Shown: piece after piece, positions 28,104 through 36,348 of the stretch | Layout: every line of letters begins with the position of its first letter | How positions within the stretch are numbered: the first letter of the stretch is position 1 | Origin: Frateuria_A sp049727805 | GTDB lineage: Bacteria; Pseudomonadota; Gammaproteobacteria; Xanthomonadales; Rhodanobacteraceae | Reading direction: 5' to 3' | DNA length: 64,000 bases | Assembly: GCF_049727805.1 (NCBI RefSeq) | Contig: NZ_JBCNYA010000008.1 | Location: 1-64,000, forward strand | Notes under the pieces: model-generated | What the model was told of the DNA's origin: nothing | The model's database searches: none | What the model saw: only the letters and a program-made list of their open reading frames with translations | Translations under genes and position numbers: made by a program

Positions 28104-29315
28104 TTACTTGCGCTTGCCGCCCAGACCCGCGTCGGCGCGCAACGCCTCGGCCTTGTCGGTCTTCTCCCACGAGAACGCGGTGAACGTGCTGCCGTCGGCG
28201 GCCTTCACCTCGTACGGGGCACGGCCGAAGTGGCCGTAGCTGGCGGTCTGCTGGTACATCGGGTGGATCAGGTCGAGCATCTTGATGATGCCGTACGGAC
28301 GCAGGTCGAAGTGCCTGCGGATCAGCTTCTCGATCTTCTCGTCCGAGATCTTGCCGGTGCCGAAGGTGGTCACCGAGATCGAGGTCGGCTCGGCCACGCC
28401 GATCGCGTAGGACACCTGCACCTCGCAGCGGTCAGCCAGGCCGGCCGCGACGACGTTCTTGGCGACGTAGCGCGCGGCATAGGCGGCCGAGCGGTCGACC
28501 TTGGACGGATCCTTGCCCGAGAACGCACCGCCGCCATGGCGGGCCCAGCCGCCGTAGGTGTCGACGATGATCTTGCGGCCGGTCAGGCCGCAGTCGCCCA
28601 CCGGGCCACCGATCACGAACTTGCCGGTCGGGTTGATGTGGAACTTGGTGCCCTTGTGCAGCAGCTTGGCCGGCAGCACGGGCTTCAGGATCTCCTCGCG
28701 CACCGCCTCGATCAGGTCTTTCTGCTTGATGCCCGGATCGTGCTGGGTCGAGAGCACGACGGCATCGATGGCGACGGCCACGTCGTTCTCGTAGCGCAGG
28801 GTCACCTGGCTCTTGGCGTCCGGGCGCAGCCACGGCAGCGGCGAGTTCTTCTTCTTGCGGACCTTGGCCTGCTGCTCGACCAGGCGGTGCGAGTAGTAGA
28901 TCGCCGCCGGCATGAAGTCCTTCGTTTCATTGGTGGCGTAGCCGAACATCAGGCCCTGGTCGCCGGCGCCCTGTTCCTCGGGCTTCTTGCGGTCCACGCC
29001 CTGGTTGATGTCGGGCGACTGCTTGCCGATCAGGTTGAGCACGCCGCAGGTGGCGCCGTCGAAACCCACGTCGGAGGAGTCGTAGCCGATGTCCAGGATG
29101 ACCTTGCGGGTCAGGCCTTCCAGGTCGATCCAGGCGGAGGTGGTGATCTCGCCGGCGACGATCGCCACGCCGGTCTTCACCATCGTCTCGCACGCCACGC
29201 GCGCACGCGGGTCCTGCGCGAGGATCGCGTCGAGGACGGCGTCGGAAATCTGGTCGGCGACCTTGTCGGGATGGCCTTCGGAGACCGACTCGGAGGTGAA
29301 GAGGTAGTTGCTCAT
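28104..29315 (-). CDS. metK: S-adenosylmethionine synthase
   Basis: A 403-residue cytosolic enzyme that makes S-adenosylmethionine from methionine and ATP. Family signatures are present: TSESVSEGHPDKVADQISDA at the N-terminus with the ATP/methionine-binding His and Asp, the loop segment GAGDQGLMFGYATNET, and the phosphate loop GGGAFSGKDPSKVDRS. Length is slightly above the E. coli enzyme (384). The ribosome site AAGGAAGGA is strong, about 9 nt before the ATG. The gene is single, with a 417-nt gap on its 5' side. I see no SAM-riboswitch fold in the leader; a weak -10 (TATCAT on the minus strand at 29363-29368) is the best promoter candidate. Confidence 0.97.
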   Translation of the reverse strand: MSNYLFTSESVSEGHPDKVADQISDAVLDAILAQDPRARVACETMVKTGVAIVAGEITTSAWIDLEGLTRKVILDIGYDSSDVGFDGATCGVLNLIGKQSPDINQGVDRKKPEEQGAGDQGLMFGYATNETKDFMPAAIYYSHRLVEQQAKVRKKKNSPLPWLRPDAKSQVTLRYENDVAVAIDAVVLSTQHDPGIKQKDLIEAVREEILKPVLPAKLLHKGTKFHINPTGKFVIGGPVGDCGLTGRKIIVDTYGGWARHGGGAFSGKDPSKVDRSAAYAARYVAKNVVAAGLADRCEVQVSYAIGVAEPTSISVTTFGTGKISDEKIEKLIRRHFDLRPYGIIKMLDLIHPMYQQTASYGHFGRAPYEVKAADGSTFTAFSWEKTDKAEALRADAGLGGKRK

Positions 29316-29521
29316 CGCGGGTTATATCCTTCCTTTCGGATACAGAGATAAAGAAGCCGCGCATGATACACGGGGGCGCGGCGGATTGCAGGCCAGCGTA
29401 CTACCGCGGGGTGAAGGTTTCATACCCGTTCAGGCGCCGGACGGATGGACGGCCAAATGGCGGCGCTCGGCTTTCCGTCTCGTTGCATGCCCGCCGCGGT
29501 ACGCGCCGTTTCGACGATGCT

Positions 29522-29561
29522 GCTCCCTCTCCCCTCCGGGGAGAGGGCTGGGGTGAGGGGC
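29522..29561. repeat. Inverted-repeat element, copy 4
   Basis: GCTCCCTCTCCCCTCCGGGG followed by AGAGGGCTGGGGTGAGGGGC; nearly the same as copy 1 in a longer form. Faces copy 5 across about 70 nt. Confidence 0.75.
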
Positions 29562-29631
29562 AACCTCGCGACAAGGCGGCTGGCGCGAGCTTTTGAACAA
29601 CGCCGGCTGGAAAAGGGCTCCCGCGAGCCCC

Positions 29632-29670
29632 GGTCCCTCACCCGACCCTCTCCCGGAGGGGAGAGGGCTC
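29632..29670. repeat. Inverted-repeat element, copy 5, opposite orientation
   Basis: Begins GGTCCCTCACCCGACCCTCT and ends GGAGGGGAGAGGGCTC, the reverse form seen in copy 2. With copy 4 it repeats the facing-pair arrangement of 5580-5753. Confidence 0.75.
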
Positions 29671-29732
29671 TGTGTTCCGCAAGCGGGGAGTCGGGCGGCT
29701 TTTACCTCTCTCCTTCGGGAGCGAGGTGATCG

Positions 29733-30719
29733 TCAGGCGGCGGCACGCCGGAGTTCGCCCAGACCGGCGAAGTATTCGGCAGTGAGGCGCAACTGCTCGG
29801 CGGCGCTCTCGGCGCGGTTGACCACGTGCCGGAAGGCGGCGTTCTCCGGCCGGTCCTTGGCGTACCAGCCCAGGTGCTTGCGCGCGATGCGCACGCCGGC
29901 CTGCTCGCCGTAGAAGGCGTACAGGTGTTCCAGGTGGCCGAGCAGGATGCCGGCGACTTCGGCCGGCGTCGGCTCGGGCAGTGTTTCGCCGGTGGCCAGG
30001 TAGTGCGCGACCTCGCGGAAGATCCACGGCCGCCCCTGCGCGCCGCGGCCGATCATCACCGCATCCGCGCCGGTGACGTCGAGCACGTGGCGGGCGCGCC
30101 CGGGCGTAGTGATGTCGCCATTGGCCAGCACCGGAATGTGCACGGCGGCCTTCACCGCGGCGATGGTCTCGTACTCGGCCTCGCCCTCGTACTTGTCGGC
30201 GCGCGTGCGACCGTGCACCGAGAGCGCGGCGATGCCGCTGTCCTCGGCGATGCGCGCGATGCTGAGCGCGTTGCGGTGTTCATGGTCCCAGCCGGTGCGG
30301 ATCTTCAGCGTCACCGGCACCTCGACGGCATCGACCACCGCCCTGCAGATGCGCGCCACCAGCGGCTCATCCTGCAGCAGCGCCGAGCCCGACCAGACGT
30401 TGCACACCTTCTTGGCCGGGCAACCCATGTTGATGTCGACGATCTGCGCGCCGTTGGCGACGTTGAAACGCGCCGCCTCGGCCAGCATCGCCGGATCGTA
30501 GCCGGCGATCTGCACGCTGACGGGCTCCGGCTCGCCGGCGTGATCCATGCGGTGCAGCGACTTGCGCGTATGCCAGAGCTTCGGATCGGCGGTGGTCATC
30601 TCCGACACGGCCAGCCCCGCGCCCAGCCGTTTGCACAGCAGGCGGAAAGGCTTGTCGGTGACCCCGGCCATGGGCGCGAGCACCACGGGCGGATCGATAC
30701 GGTAGGGGCCGATCTGCAT
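29733..30719 (-). CDS. dusB: tRNA-dihydrouridine synthase B
   Basis: A 328-residue flavoenzyme that reduces uridine to dihydrouridine in tRNA. The FMN-binding TIM barrel begins VVLAPMAGVTDKPFRLLCKR; the catalytic cysteine segment is VDINMGCPAKKVCN; and LSVHGRTRADKYEG plus PVLANGDITTPGRA, GADAVMIGRGAQGRPWIF complete the barrel. The length and the KK pair after the catalytic cysteine fit DusB rather than DusA or DusC. In most gammaproteobacteria dusB is followed by fis; here the next gene on the strand is metK, 417 nt away. The FMN binding and reaction are known for the family; regulation is not visible. Confidence 0.93.
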   Translation of the reverse strand: MQIGPYRIDPPVVLAPMAGVTDKPFRLLCKRLGAGLAVSEMTTADPKLWHTRKSLHRMDHAGEPEPVSVQIAGYDPAMLAEAARFNVANGAQIVDINMGCPAKKVCNVWSGSALLQDEPLVARICRAVVDAVEVPVTLKIRTGWDHEHRNALSIARIAEDSGIAALSVHGRTRADKYEGEAEYETIAAVKAAVHIPVLANGDITTPGRARHVLDVTGADAVMIGRGAQGRPWIFREVAHYLATGETLPEPTPAEVAGILLGHLEHLYAFYGEQAGVRIARKHLGWYAKDRPENAAFRHVVNRAESAAEQLRLTAEYFAGLGELRRAAA

Positions 30720-30781
30720 TCGCCCATTGTACGAGGTACCCGCAGAGTGGACTTCGACCCACCGCTTTCGCGGGCCGGGAA

Positions 30782-30799
30782 GGCGGGCTGAAGCCCGCC
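30782..30799. repeat. Short GC hairpin behind the cdsA-like gene
   Basis: GGCGGGC-TGAA-GCCCGCC, a perfect 7-bp stem with a tetraloop in the 90-nt gap between cdsA and dusB. No T-run follows, so it may be a dispersed repeat or an RNA end stabiliser rather than a terminator. Confidence 0.55.
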
Positions 30800-30809
30800 C
30801 TACGAGGGC

Positions 30810-31751
30810 TTACATCAGCGCGTAGTGCACGACATGGAAGAACACCGGCGCGGCGAAGCTGACCGAATCGAGCCGGTCGAGCATGCCGCCGTGGCCCTCG
30901 ATCATGTGTCCCCAATCCTTCGCACCGAGGCTGCGCTTGACCGCCGACAGCGCCAGCCCGCCGAGGAAGCCGGCGACCACGATCACCAGCGACATCCCGG
31001 CCGAGCCCCAGAACGAGAACGGCGTGATCCACCAAAGTCCCGCCCCCACCGCCACCGCGGACAACCCGCCGCCGACCAATCCCTCGACCGTCTTGGACGG
31101 GCTCACCGACGGCGCCAGCTTGCGTCGTCCGAACAGCTTGCCGAACACGTACTGGAACACGTCGCTGATCTGCACCACCAGCAGCAGGTACAGGAGCAGC
31201 AACAGGTTCTGGCCCTCGTAGCCGGGCACGTGCAGCAGCAGGACCGCCGGCGCGTAGCTGATGCAGTAGACGGTGAGCATCAGGCCCCACTGGATCTTGG
31301 TGGTGCGCTCCAGGAACGACTCGGTGTCGCCGCCCAGCGCGGTGATCGCCGGCAGCAGCAGGAAGCCGTACACAGGGATGCAGATGGCGAACAGCCCGTA
31401 CCAGTCGATGCCGATCAGCCAGTACTGCAGCGGAATCGCGACGTAGAAGCACAGCACCAGCGGCAGGTGGTCGCCGCGGCGCGTCGGCGTAAGGGTGAGG
31501 AACTCGCGCAGCGCGAAGAACGAGGCCAGCGCGAACAGCACCAGCGTGGCCACCCGCCCGAGCAGGAAGCACACGCACAGGATCGCCACCATCCACCACC
31601 AGGCGCCGATGCGGGCGTTCAGGTTGGCGATGACGTCCCGGGATGCCTCGCTGCGTGCGCGCCGCGCCAACGCCCAGCCGATCAGGCTCGCCACCACCAG
31701 CAGCGCCAGCACGGCGCCCATCACGGTCCAGAATTTCTGTTGCGGGCTCAT
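30810..31751 (-). CDS. Phosphatidate cytidylyltransferase (CdsA/YnbB-like)
   Basis: A 313-residue polytopic membrane enzyme with about eight hydrophobic helices. The C-terminal CDP-diglyceride synthase signature is intact at residues 269-295 (SAVKRSLGAKDWGHMIEGHGG then MLDRLDS), and PSVSPSKTVEGLVGG is a second family motif. It makes CDP-diacylglycerol from phosphatidate and CTP. Its start overlaps the acyltransferase gene by 4 nt, and that gene overlaps the CDP-alcohol transferase gene by 4 nt, so all three enzymes of a phospholipid-making cassette are translated together. The set resembles E. coli ynbA-ynbB with an added acyltransferase; the essential housekeeping cdsA is probably elsewhere. 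Confidence 0.9.
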   Translation of the reverse strand: MSPQQKFWTVMGAVLALLVVASLIGWALARRARSEASRDVIANLNARIGAWWWMVAILCVCFLLGRVATLVLFALASFFALREFLTLTPTRRGDHLPLVLCFYVAIPLQYWLIGIDWYGLFAICIPVYGFLLLPAITALGGDTESFLERTTKIQWGLMLTVYCISYAPAVLLLHVPGYEGQNLLLLLYLLLVVQISDVFQYVFGKLFGRRKLAPSVSPSKTVEGLVGGGLSAVAVGAGLWWITPFSFWGSAGMSLVIVVAGFLGGLALSAVKRSLGAKDWGHMIEGHGGMLDRLDSVSFAAPVFFHVVHYALM

Positions 31752-32347
31752 GCCAGTTCCACCACCGCCGCGCGGGCGCGTTGCAGGAAGCTTTCCTTGT
31801 CCTCGTCCTCGGCCAGCCGCAGCACGCGGCCGAAGCGCACCATGCAGGTGAGCGGCACCGGCAGCAGGCTGCCCTTGGGCATCGCCCGGTGCAGCGTGTC
31901 CAGGTAGACCGCCACCAGCTCGGCCTGCGGATGGCGCCGGGCCAGGTGATAGAGCCCGGCCTTGAAGGGTTGCGGCAGGGGATCGGGGCTGCGCGTGCCT
32001 TCCGGGAAGAGGATCAGCGAATCGCCCGCGGCCAGCGCCTCGCACAAGGGATCCAGCGGATCGCCGTCGCGGCGCTCGCGGTCGCGCTCGATGTAGACGG
32101 CGCGGAAACCATGCTCGGCGATGAAGCCGCGCAGGCCGCCCTTGCCCCAGTAATCGCGCGCGGCGACCGGACGCGTGCGCCGGCGCAGCAGCGGCGGCAG
32201 TGCGGCCCACAGCGCCAGCGTGTCCAGGTGGCTGCTGTGGTTGGCGAAGTAGATACGTTGTACCGGCTTGGGCTCGCAACCGAGCCAGCGGCCGTGCGCA
32301 CCGACCAGCAGGCGTACCAGGCCGACCAGGATGCGCGAGGTGATCAT
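31748..32347 (-). CDS. 1-acylglycerol-3-phosphate acyltransferase-like protein (PlsC family)
   Basis: A 199-residue acyltransferase. The HX4D catalytic motif is NHSSHLD (H37, D42), and the substrate-binding motif FPEGTR is at 114-119. There is one N-terminal hydrophobic segment. Such enzymes transfer a fatty acyl chain to lysophosphatidate on the inner face of the membrane. The product, phosphatidate, is the substrate of the CdsA-like enzyme encoded immediately downstream, which fits the 4-nt gene overlaps on both sides. The protein is shorter than PlsC of E. coli (245 residues), so a non-glycerol acceptor cannot be excluded. Confidence 0.88.
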   Translation of the reverse strand: MITSRILVGLVRLLVGAHGRWLGCEPKPVQRIYFANHSSHLDTLALWAALPPLLRRRTRPVAARDYWGKGGLRGFIAEHGFRAVYIERDRERRDGDPLDPLCEALAAGDSLILFPEGTRSPDPLPQPFKAGLYHLARRHPQAELVAVYLDTLHRAMPKGSLLPVPLTCMVRFGRVLRLAEDEDKESFLQRARAAVVELA

Positions 32348-32964
32348 GCGCCGGCGCCCTTCAGTCGCGCGGCGATCGCGCGGATGCGGGTCACGCAGGT
32401 CAGCGCCGAACCGCCGGCGATGATGACCGCGGTGGCGAGCAGGGTCGGCTGGCGCCACGCCGGCAGCAGCGCCGCCAGCACCAGCGCCACGCCCAGCAGC
32501 CACATGCGGTGCGGCTTGGCCATCGGTCCGCGAAAATCCTGCGCCTGGCCCAGTGCGCCGCCGAGCGCACGGATGTAGGCGGTGAGCGCGGCCAGCAGGG
32601 CGGCCAGCCAGCCGAGCCAGGGCGTGGCGATCGCGTAGCCCAGCGCGACCAGGAACAGCGAGTCGGCCAGCCGGTCCGGCAGTTCGTTGTAGAGCGCGCC
32701 GGTCGCCGTGCCCTTGCCGCCTTCGACGGCGACCATTCCGTCGAACAGGTTGCACAGCAGCCGCAGCAGGATGGCCAGCGCGCACAGCAGCGCACCGGCC
32801 GCGCCGGGCAGGGCAAGCAAGGCCCAGGCGCCGGCCAGCGCGAACAGCACGCTGAGCACGGAGATCTGGTTGGGTGTCAGCCGGCTGCGCGCCAGCACCG
32901 CGGCGACGCGTTGCGCCCAGCCGCTGCCGCGCACGGCGATGGGGCGTCGATTGGCGTCCTGCAT
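32344..32964 (-). CDS. CDP-alcohol phosphatidyltransferase family protein (YnbA-like)
   Basis: A 206-residue membrane protein with about six hydrophobic helices. The motif region is NLFDGMVAVEGG then GALYNELPDRLAD. Compared with the canonical D-x2-DG-x2-AR-x8-G-x3-D-x3-D, the first Asp is N72, the Arg is V80 and the third Asp is N93, while D75, G76, G89, D97 and D101 remain. YnbA-type members may share this variant, so it is not proof of inactivity. The start at 32964 is chosen because GGGGGA lies 8 nt upstream; an ATG at 32991 has no ribosome site. First gene of the three-gene lipid cassette. The alcohol acceptor is unknown. Confidence 0.82.
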   Translation of the reverse strand: MQDANRRPIAVRGSGWAQRVAAVLARSRLTPNQISVLSVLFALAGAWALLALPGAAGALLCALAILLRLLCNLFDGMVAVEGGKGTATGALYNELPDRLADSLFLVALGYAIATPWLGWLAALLAALTAYIRALGGALGQAQDFRGPMAKPHRMWLLGVALVLAALLPAWRQPTLLATAVIIAGGSALTCVTRIRAIAARLKGAGA

Positions 32965-33024
32965 GGCGTATCCCCCGTAACCTGCGCGCATGCTAGCGCG
33001 GGCAGGGAACCGCCGGTGTCGGCC

Positions 33025-34143
33025 TCAGCCGCGCCGCTTTGTGCGTGCCCGCCAGAACAGGAAGCCGGTCACCAGGAAGAACGGCGGCAGTAATCCGGAG
33101 ACGATCACCAGCGTGCGCCAGACCGGCCCGGTGGTGCCGGCGTGCAGCGGGTAGATCGCGTTGTTCACCTGCACGCCGGTGTCGGCGCGGGTGGCGTCCG
33201 ACACGCCCAGCACGCGCGGCTGCCAGGGGTCGATCCAGATCATGCTGCGGCCGGTCGGATTCCACTCGCCCGGAACGCGGGCACGCAGGGTGACGCGGCC
33301 ATCCCGTTCGCTGGGAAAGGAAAGCCGGCCGAGAGTGGCGCCCGGCAGCGCCTGCCGTGCGGCGGCGAGCACGGCGGGCCAATCGATCGCCGCGTCGCGC
33401 ATGGCGATGCGAGCCGGCTGCGGCGCTTCCGGCGCGTCGCCGAACAGCGCCTGCAGGGTCGAGCGGGTGCCCCCGTGGTAGCACATCAGCGTGCCGGTCA
33501 GGGTCACCGGCAACATCACCGGCAGGCTCATTGCACCGAAGCTGCGGTGCCAGGTCAGCCAGCGTCGCACCGGCGGCTGCGTGTGCGGCTTCAGGTGCGC
33601 CAGGACCCGCCCGCGTCCCGGCCACCACAACACCACGCCCGAGACCAGCAGGAACAGGCTGAGCCAGCCGAGCGCGCCGAGCCAGGTTTCGCCGGCGCGG
33701 CCGGCGAGCAAGTGGGTGTGCCAGTCGCGCAGGGCGAGCAGCGCGTCGTTGCCTGGCGTGCGGGTCAGCAGCAGTTCGCCACTGGCCGGGTCGAGGTAGC
33801 GGCGCACGCCACCGTTGAAGTAGAGCTGCCACACCGGCAGTTCGGCATCCGGCAGGTCGGCGCTGCGCAGTCCCTGCGGCGACCACTCGCGCGCGATGCG
33901 CTCCAGCACTGCCGCTTCCTGTGCCGGCGTGGGCAGGGCATGCGCCGCGAGTTCCGGGTGTAGCGCACGCAGCAGCGGCCCCTGCAATGCCAGCACGCTG
34001 CCGCTCAGTGCGATGAGCGCGTAGACCGTGCCCACGCCCAGGCCCAGCCACAGGTGCAGCTTGCGCAGCCAGTGGCGCAGCCCGAAGGCCGAACGGGCCG
34101 GTGCGGCCTGGTGGGCGGTGTCGTGCCTGACCCTGTCGAGCAT
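33025..34143 (-). CDS. PepSY-associated membrane protein, siderophore uptake partner
   Basis: A 372-residue inner-membrane protein with the PepSY_TM layout. Four hydrophobic helices are visible: WLGLGVGTVYALIALSGSVL, LGWLSLFLLVSGVVLWW, SLPVMLPVTLTGTLM and VIVSGLLPPFFLVTGFLF. Conserved His residues (LRKLHLWLG, LRDWHTHLL, TWHRSFG, AIYPLHAGT) probably bind haem or iron; relatives act as ferric-siderophore reductases in the periplasmic membrane. The gene begins 2 nt after the TonB-dependent receptor ends, so both belong to one operon behind a Fur box. The reductase role is inferred from family and position. Confidence 0.88.
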   Translation of the reverse strand: MLDRVRHDTAHQAAPARSAFGLRHWLRKLHLWLGLGVGTVYALIALSGSVLALQGPLLRALHPELAAHALPTPAQEAAVLERIAREWSPQGLRSADLPDAELPVWQLYFNGGVRRYLDPASGELLLTRTPGNDALLALRDWHTHLLAGRAGETWLGALGWLSLFLLVSGVVLWWPGRGRVLAHLKPHTQPPVRRWLTWHRSFGAMSLPVMLPVTLTGTLMCYHGGTRSTLQALFGDAPEAPQPARIAMRDAAIDWPAVLAAARQALPGATLGRLSFPSERDGRVTLRARVPGEWNPTGRSMIWIDPWQPRVLGVSDATRADTGVQVNNAIYPLHAGTTGPVWRTLVIVSGLLPPFFLVTGFLFWRARTKRRG

Positions 34144-34145
34144 GC

Positions 34146-36266
34146 TCAGAACACCTGCTGCCAGGTGAGCGAGACCGTGCGGCCGCGGCCGGCGAAGTAC
34201 GAGTCGTCGTCGCCGACCGTCTGCGAGACGTAGTTGATGTACTGCTTGTTGGTGAGGTTCTGCACGCCCAGCGTCCAGTCGCCGGCGGCGCCGGCGTGCC
34301 ACTTCACATAGGCGTCGGCGGTGACATAGCCGTCGAAGTGCGCGGTGCGCTCGCCCAGCGCGGCGAAGTCGCGGCTGGCCAGGCGCGAGAGCTGCAGGTA
34401 GCTCGACAGCACGCCGTTCCAACGCTGGGTCCACGACAGGTTCAGACGGTCCGGAGCGATGTTGGCGCCGTCCAGGTCGGAATCCACCTGGCCATCGCCG
34501 TCGCGGTCGGAACGGCCGTGGTTGATCGCGTAGGAGGCGTCCAGCCGCGTGCCTTCGCGCGGAGTCCAGCCGGCGCGCGCTTCCCAGCCGCTGATCTCGG
34601 TGCGCTGGCGGGTCACGTTGTAGACCTGGTTGGGCGCGTCGAACACCAGCAGTGCGCCGAGCTTCGAGGTCGAGGTCCAGTAGCTCACGCGCGCATTGAA
34701 GGCGGCGCCGGCGTACTCGGCGCCCACCTCGCGGTTGTCCGACACCACCGGCTTGAGGTCCAGGAACTGGCTGACGCTCTGGCCCGGCACGCTGATCGCG
34801 CGCAGCACGCGGCCGACGTCGGGCAGGGTGTAGCCCTCGGCGTAACTGGCGAACAGGTTGAGCGCGTCGGTTAGGTACCAGACCGCGCCGATGTTCGGCA
34901 GCGTCTTTTTGAAGCTGCGCGAACCGCCTTCGACGGTCACGCCGCCGTAGGAGGCCAGCGTGCGGAAGGTCGGAACTTCCAGCCGGCCGTGTTCCTGGCG
35001 CAGGCCGGCGTTGATCGACAGCGCCTGCAGCGGCCAGTACTCGGCCTGAAGGAACGGCGCCCAGCCGGTGTAGGTGCTTTCGGGCACCCAGTCGCGGCCG
35101 GTCTGCGCCAGCGACTGGTGGGTGCGGTCGCGATAGCCGTCGGCGCCGGCCAGCACGGTCAGCGTGTCGTCGAACAGGCCGCGGCGCGCCCACGACAACC
35201 GTGCGCCGTCCTTGACCGATTCGTTCTGCGACTGGTCGAACACCAGCGGACCGTAGGCAGGATCCTGGAAGGTGCCGAAGGTGCCGCCGCCGAACAGTTC
35301 GCGGTTGCGCTGGTGGTAGAGCTGCGCCCGTAGTTCGCCGCCGGCCAGTTGCGGGTCGCGGTAGTCCAGGCTGGTGGTCAGCACCCGGTTGCGCGGCGCC
35401 AGGCCCGGCTGCTTCTGGCGCACCGAGGTGGTCGGGACGCCCGCGTCCATGTCGCCGGAGACGGCGGTGTAGTCGCCGTTGCCCTCGAGGTCGAAACGGT
35501 TGGCGGTCAGCTGCAGGCGGCGCTCGCCGGCGAAGGTGTAGCCGAGCTTGGCGAAGCCGTCCCAGCTCTGCGATTCCATCAGGTCGCCCTGGGTGCCGTC
35601 GACGCCGATCAGCCGTCCGCGCGCATCCGAATACATGCCGCGCTTGCGCCAGGAGGCGCCGGCGACCAGGTCGAACGCGCCCGAACGCGCGCCGATCAGC
35701 CAGGCCCCGCCGTAGCCCAGGCCCTCGGCGCCCTGCGTGGGCGCGCTGGCGTCCAGCGTGACTTCCTGGCGGATGCCGTCCTTCGTCGGCGCATGCTTGG
35801 TGATGATGTTGATGATGCCGCCGGCGGCGCCCAGGCCTTGTAGCGAGTTGGAGCCCTCGACGATCTCGATCCGCTCGATCATCGCCGGATCGATCGTGTA
35901 GCCGTCGCGCGAGCCGTTGCGCAGCGGGCTGGACTGCGGCACGCCGTCGATCATGTACAGCGGGTTGCGGCCGCGCAGGGTCTGGCCGCGCACCGAGAGC
36001 TTCTGCGTCGACGGCGCGAAGGAGGGCACCAGCGCGCCGATGGCATCGCCGAGGTCCGGCGTGATCGCCAGCTGGTTGGCCAGCTCCTGGCGGTCGATCA
36101 CGGTGATCGTCATCGGCAGCGCGCCCTGGCTGCGCGGCAGGCGCAGGGTGCTCTCGGAGACCTCGACCCGCTCGAGGTTCGTCGCCTGCGTGGTGTCCGC
36201 CGCGTGCAGCGGGGCCGCCAGGGCCAGGGTCAGGGCGAGCGCGAGCGGACGTACGGACGACGACAT
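34146..36266 (-). CDS. TonB-dependent siderophore receptor
   Basis: A 706-residue outer-membrane receptor. A signal peptide (VRPLALALTLALAAPLHA) precedes a TonB box-like region (NLERVEVSES), the plug domain (TITVIDRQELANQLAITPDL, LYMIDGVPQSSPLRNG, IERIEIVEGSNSLQGLGAAG) and a 22-strand-type barrel ending in the aromatic VSLTWQQVF. It imports a ferric siderophore using TonB energy. The upstream Fur box at 36296-36314 indicates iron repression. The downstream PepSY protein would reduce the cargo after import. The particular siderophore cannot be read from sequence; hydroxamate and catecholate types are both possible. Confidence 0.93.
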   Translation of the reverse strand: MSSSVRPLALALTLALAAPLHAADTTQATNLERVEVSESTLRLPRSQGALPMTITVIDRQELANQLAITPDLGDAIGALVPSFAPSTQKLSVRGQTLRGRNPLYMIDGVPQSSPLRNGSRDGYTIDPAMIERIEIVEGSNSLQGLGAAGGIINIITKHAPTKDGIRQEVTLDASAPTQGAEGLGYGGAWLIGARSGAFDLVAGASWRKRGMYSDARGRLIGVDGTQGDLMESQSWDGFAKLGYTFAGERRLQLTANRFDLEGNGDYTAVSGDMDAGVPTTSVRQKQPGLAPRNRVLTTSLDYRDPQLAGGELRAQLYHQRNRELFGGGTFGTFQDPAYGPLVFDQSQNESVKDGARLSWARRGLFDDTLTVLAGADGYRDRTHQSLAQTGRDWVPESTYTGWAPFLQAEYWPLQALSINAGLRQEHGRLEVPTFRTLASYGGVTVEGGSRSFKKTLPNIGAVWYLTDALNLFASYAEGYTLPDVGRVLRAISVPGQSVSQFLDLKPVVSDNREVGAEYAGAAFNARVSYWTSTSKLGALLVFDAPNQVYNVTRQRTEISGWEARAGWTPREGTRLDASYAINHGRSDRDGDGQVDSDLDGANIAPDRLNLSWTQRWNGVLSSYLQLSRLASRDFAALGERTAHFDGYVTADAYVKWHAGAAGDWTLGVQNLTNKQYINYVSQTVGDDDSYFAGRGRTVSLTWQQVF

Positions 36267-36295
36267 GACAGCCTCCAGTGGGGAAGGCTGTGCAT

Positions 36296-36314
36296 GCTAA
36301 TGAAAATGATTCTC
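36296..36314 (-). promoter_or_regulatory. Fur box upstream of the TonB-dependent receptor
   Basis: The 19-bp sequence GCTAATGAAAATGATTCTC matches the GATAATGATAATCATTATC consensus at 15 of 19 positions and lies 30 nt upstream of the receptor start codon. It should repress the receptor-PepSY operon when iron is sufficient. Confidence 0.8.
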
Positions 36315-36348
36315 AACAACAAGCAGGAAATTGCGCGAGGCGGGGAAA

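Larger units (their letters stand above)
29316..29732. other. 417-nt intergenic region between metK and dusB
   Basis: It holds the metK leader and ribosome site (29316-29370), a weak minus-strand -10 at 29363-29368, and two facing copies of the inverted-repeat family (29522-29561 and 29632-29670) plus a shorter remnant at about 29704-29729 (CTCTCTCCTTCGGGAG). No coding sequence can be supported; in particular no fis gene is found downstream of dusB. Confidence 0.7.

Noticed and set aside
29316..29420. SAM riboswitch in the metK leader
   Set aside because: The leader before metK is about 50 nt from the candidate -10 and does not show a SAM-I, SAM-II or SAH-type core. A riboswitch cannot be supported by eye.
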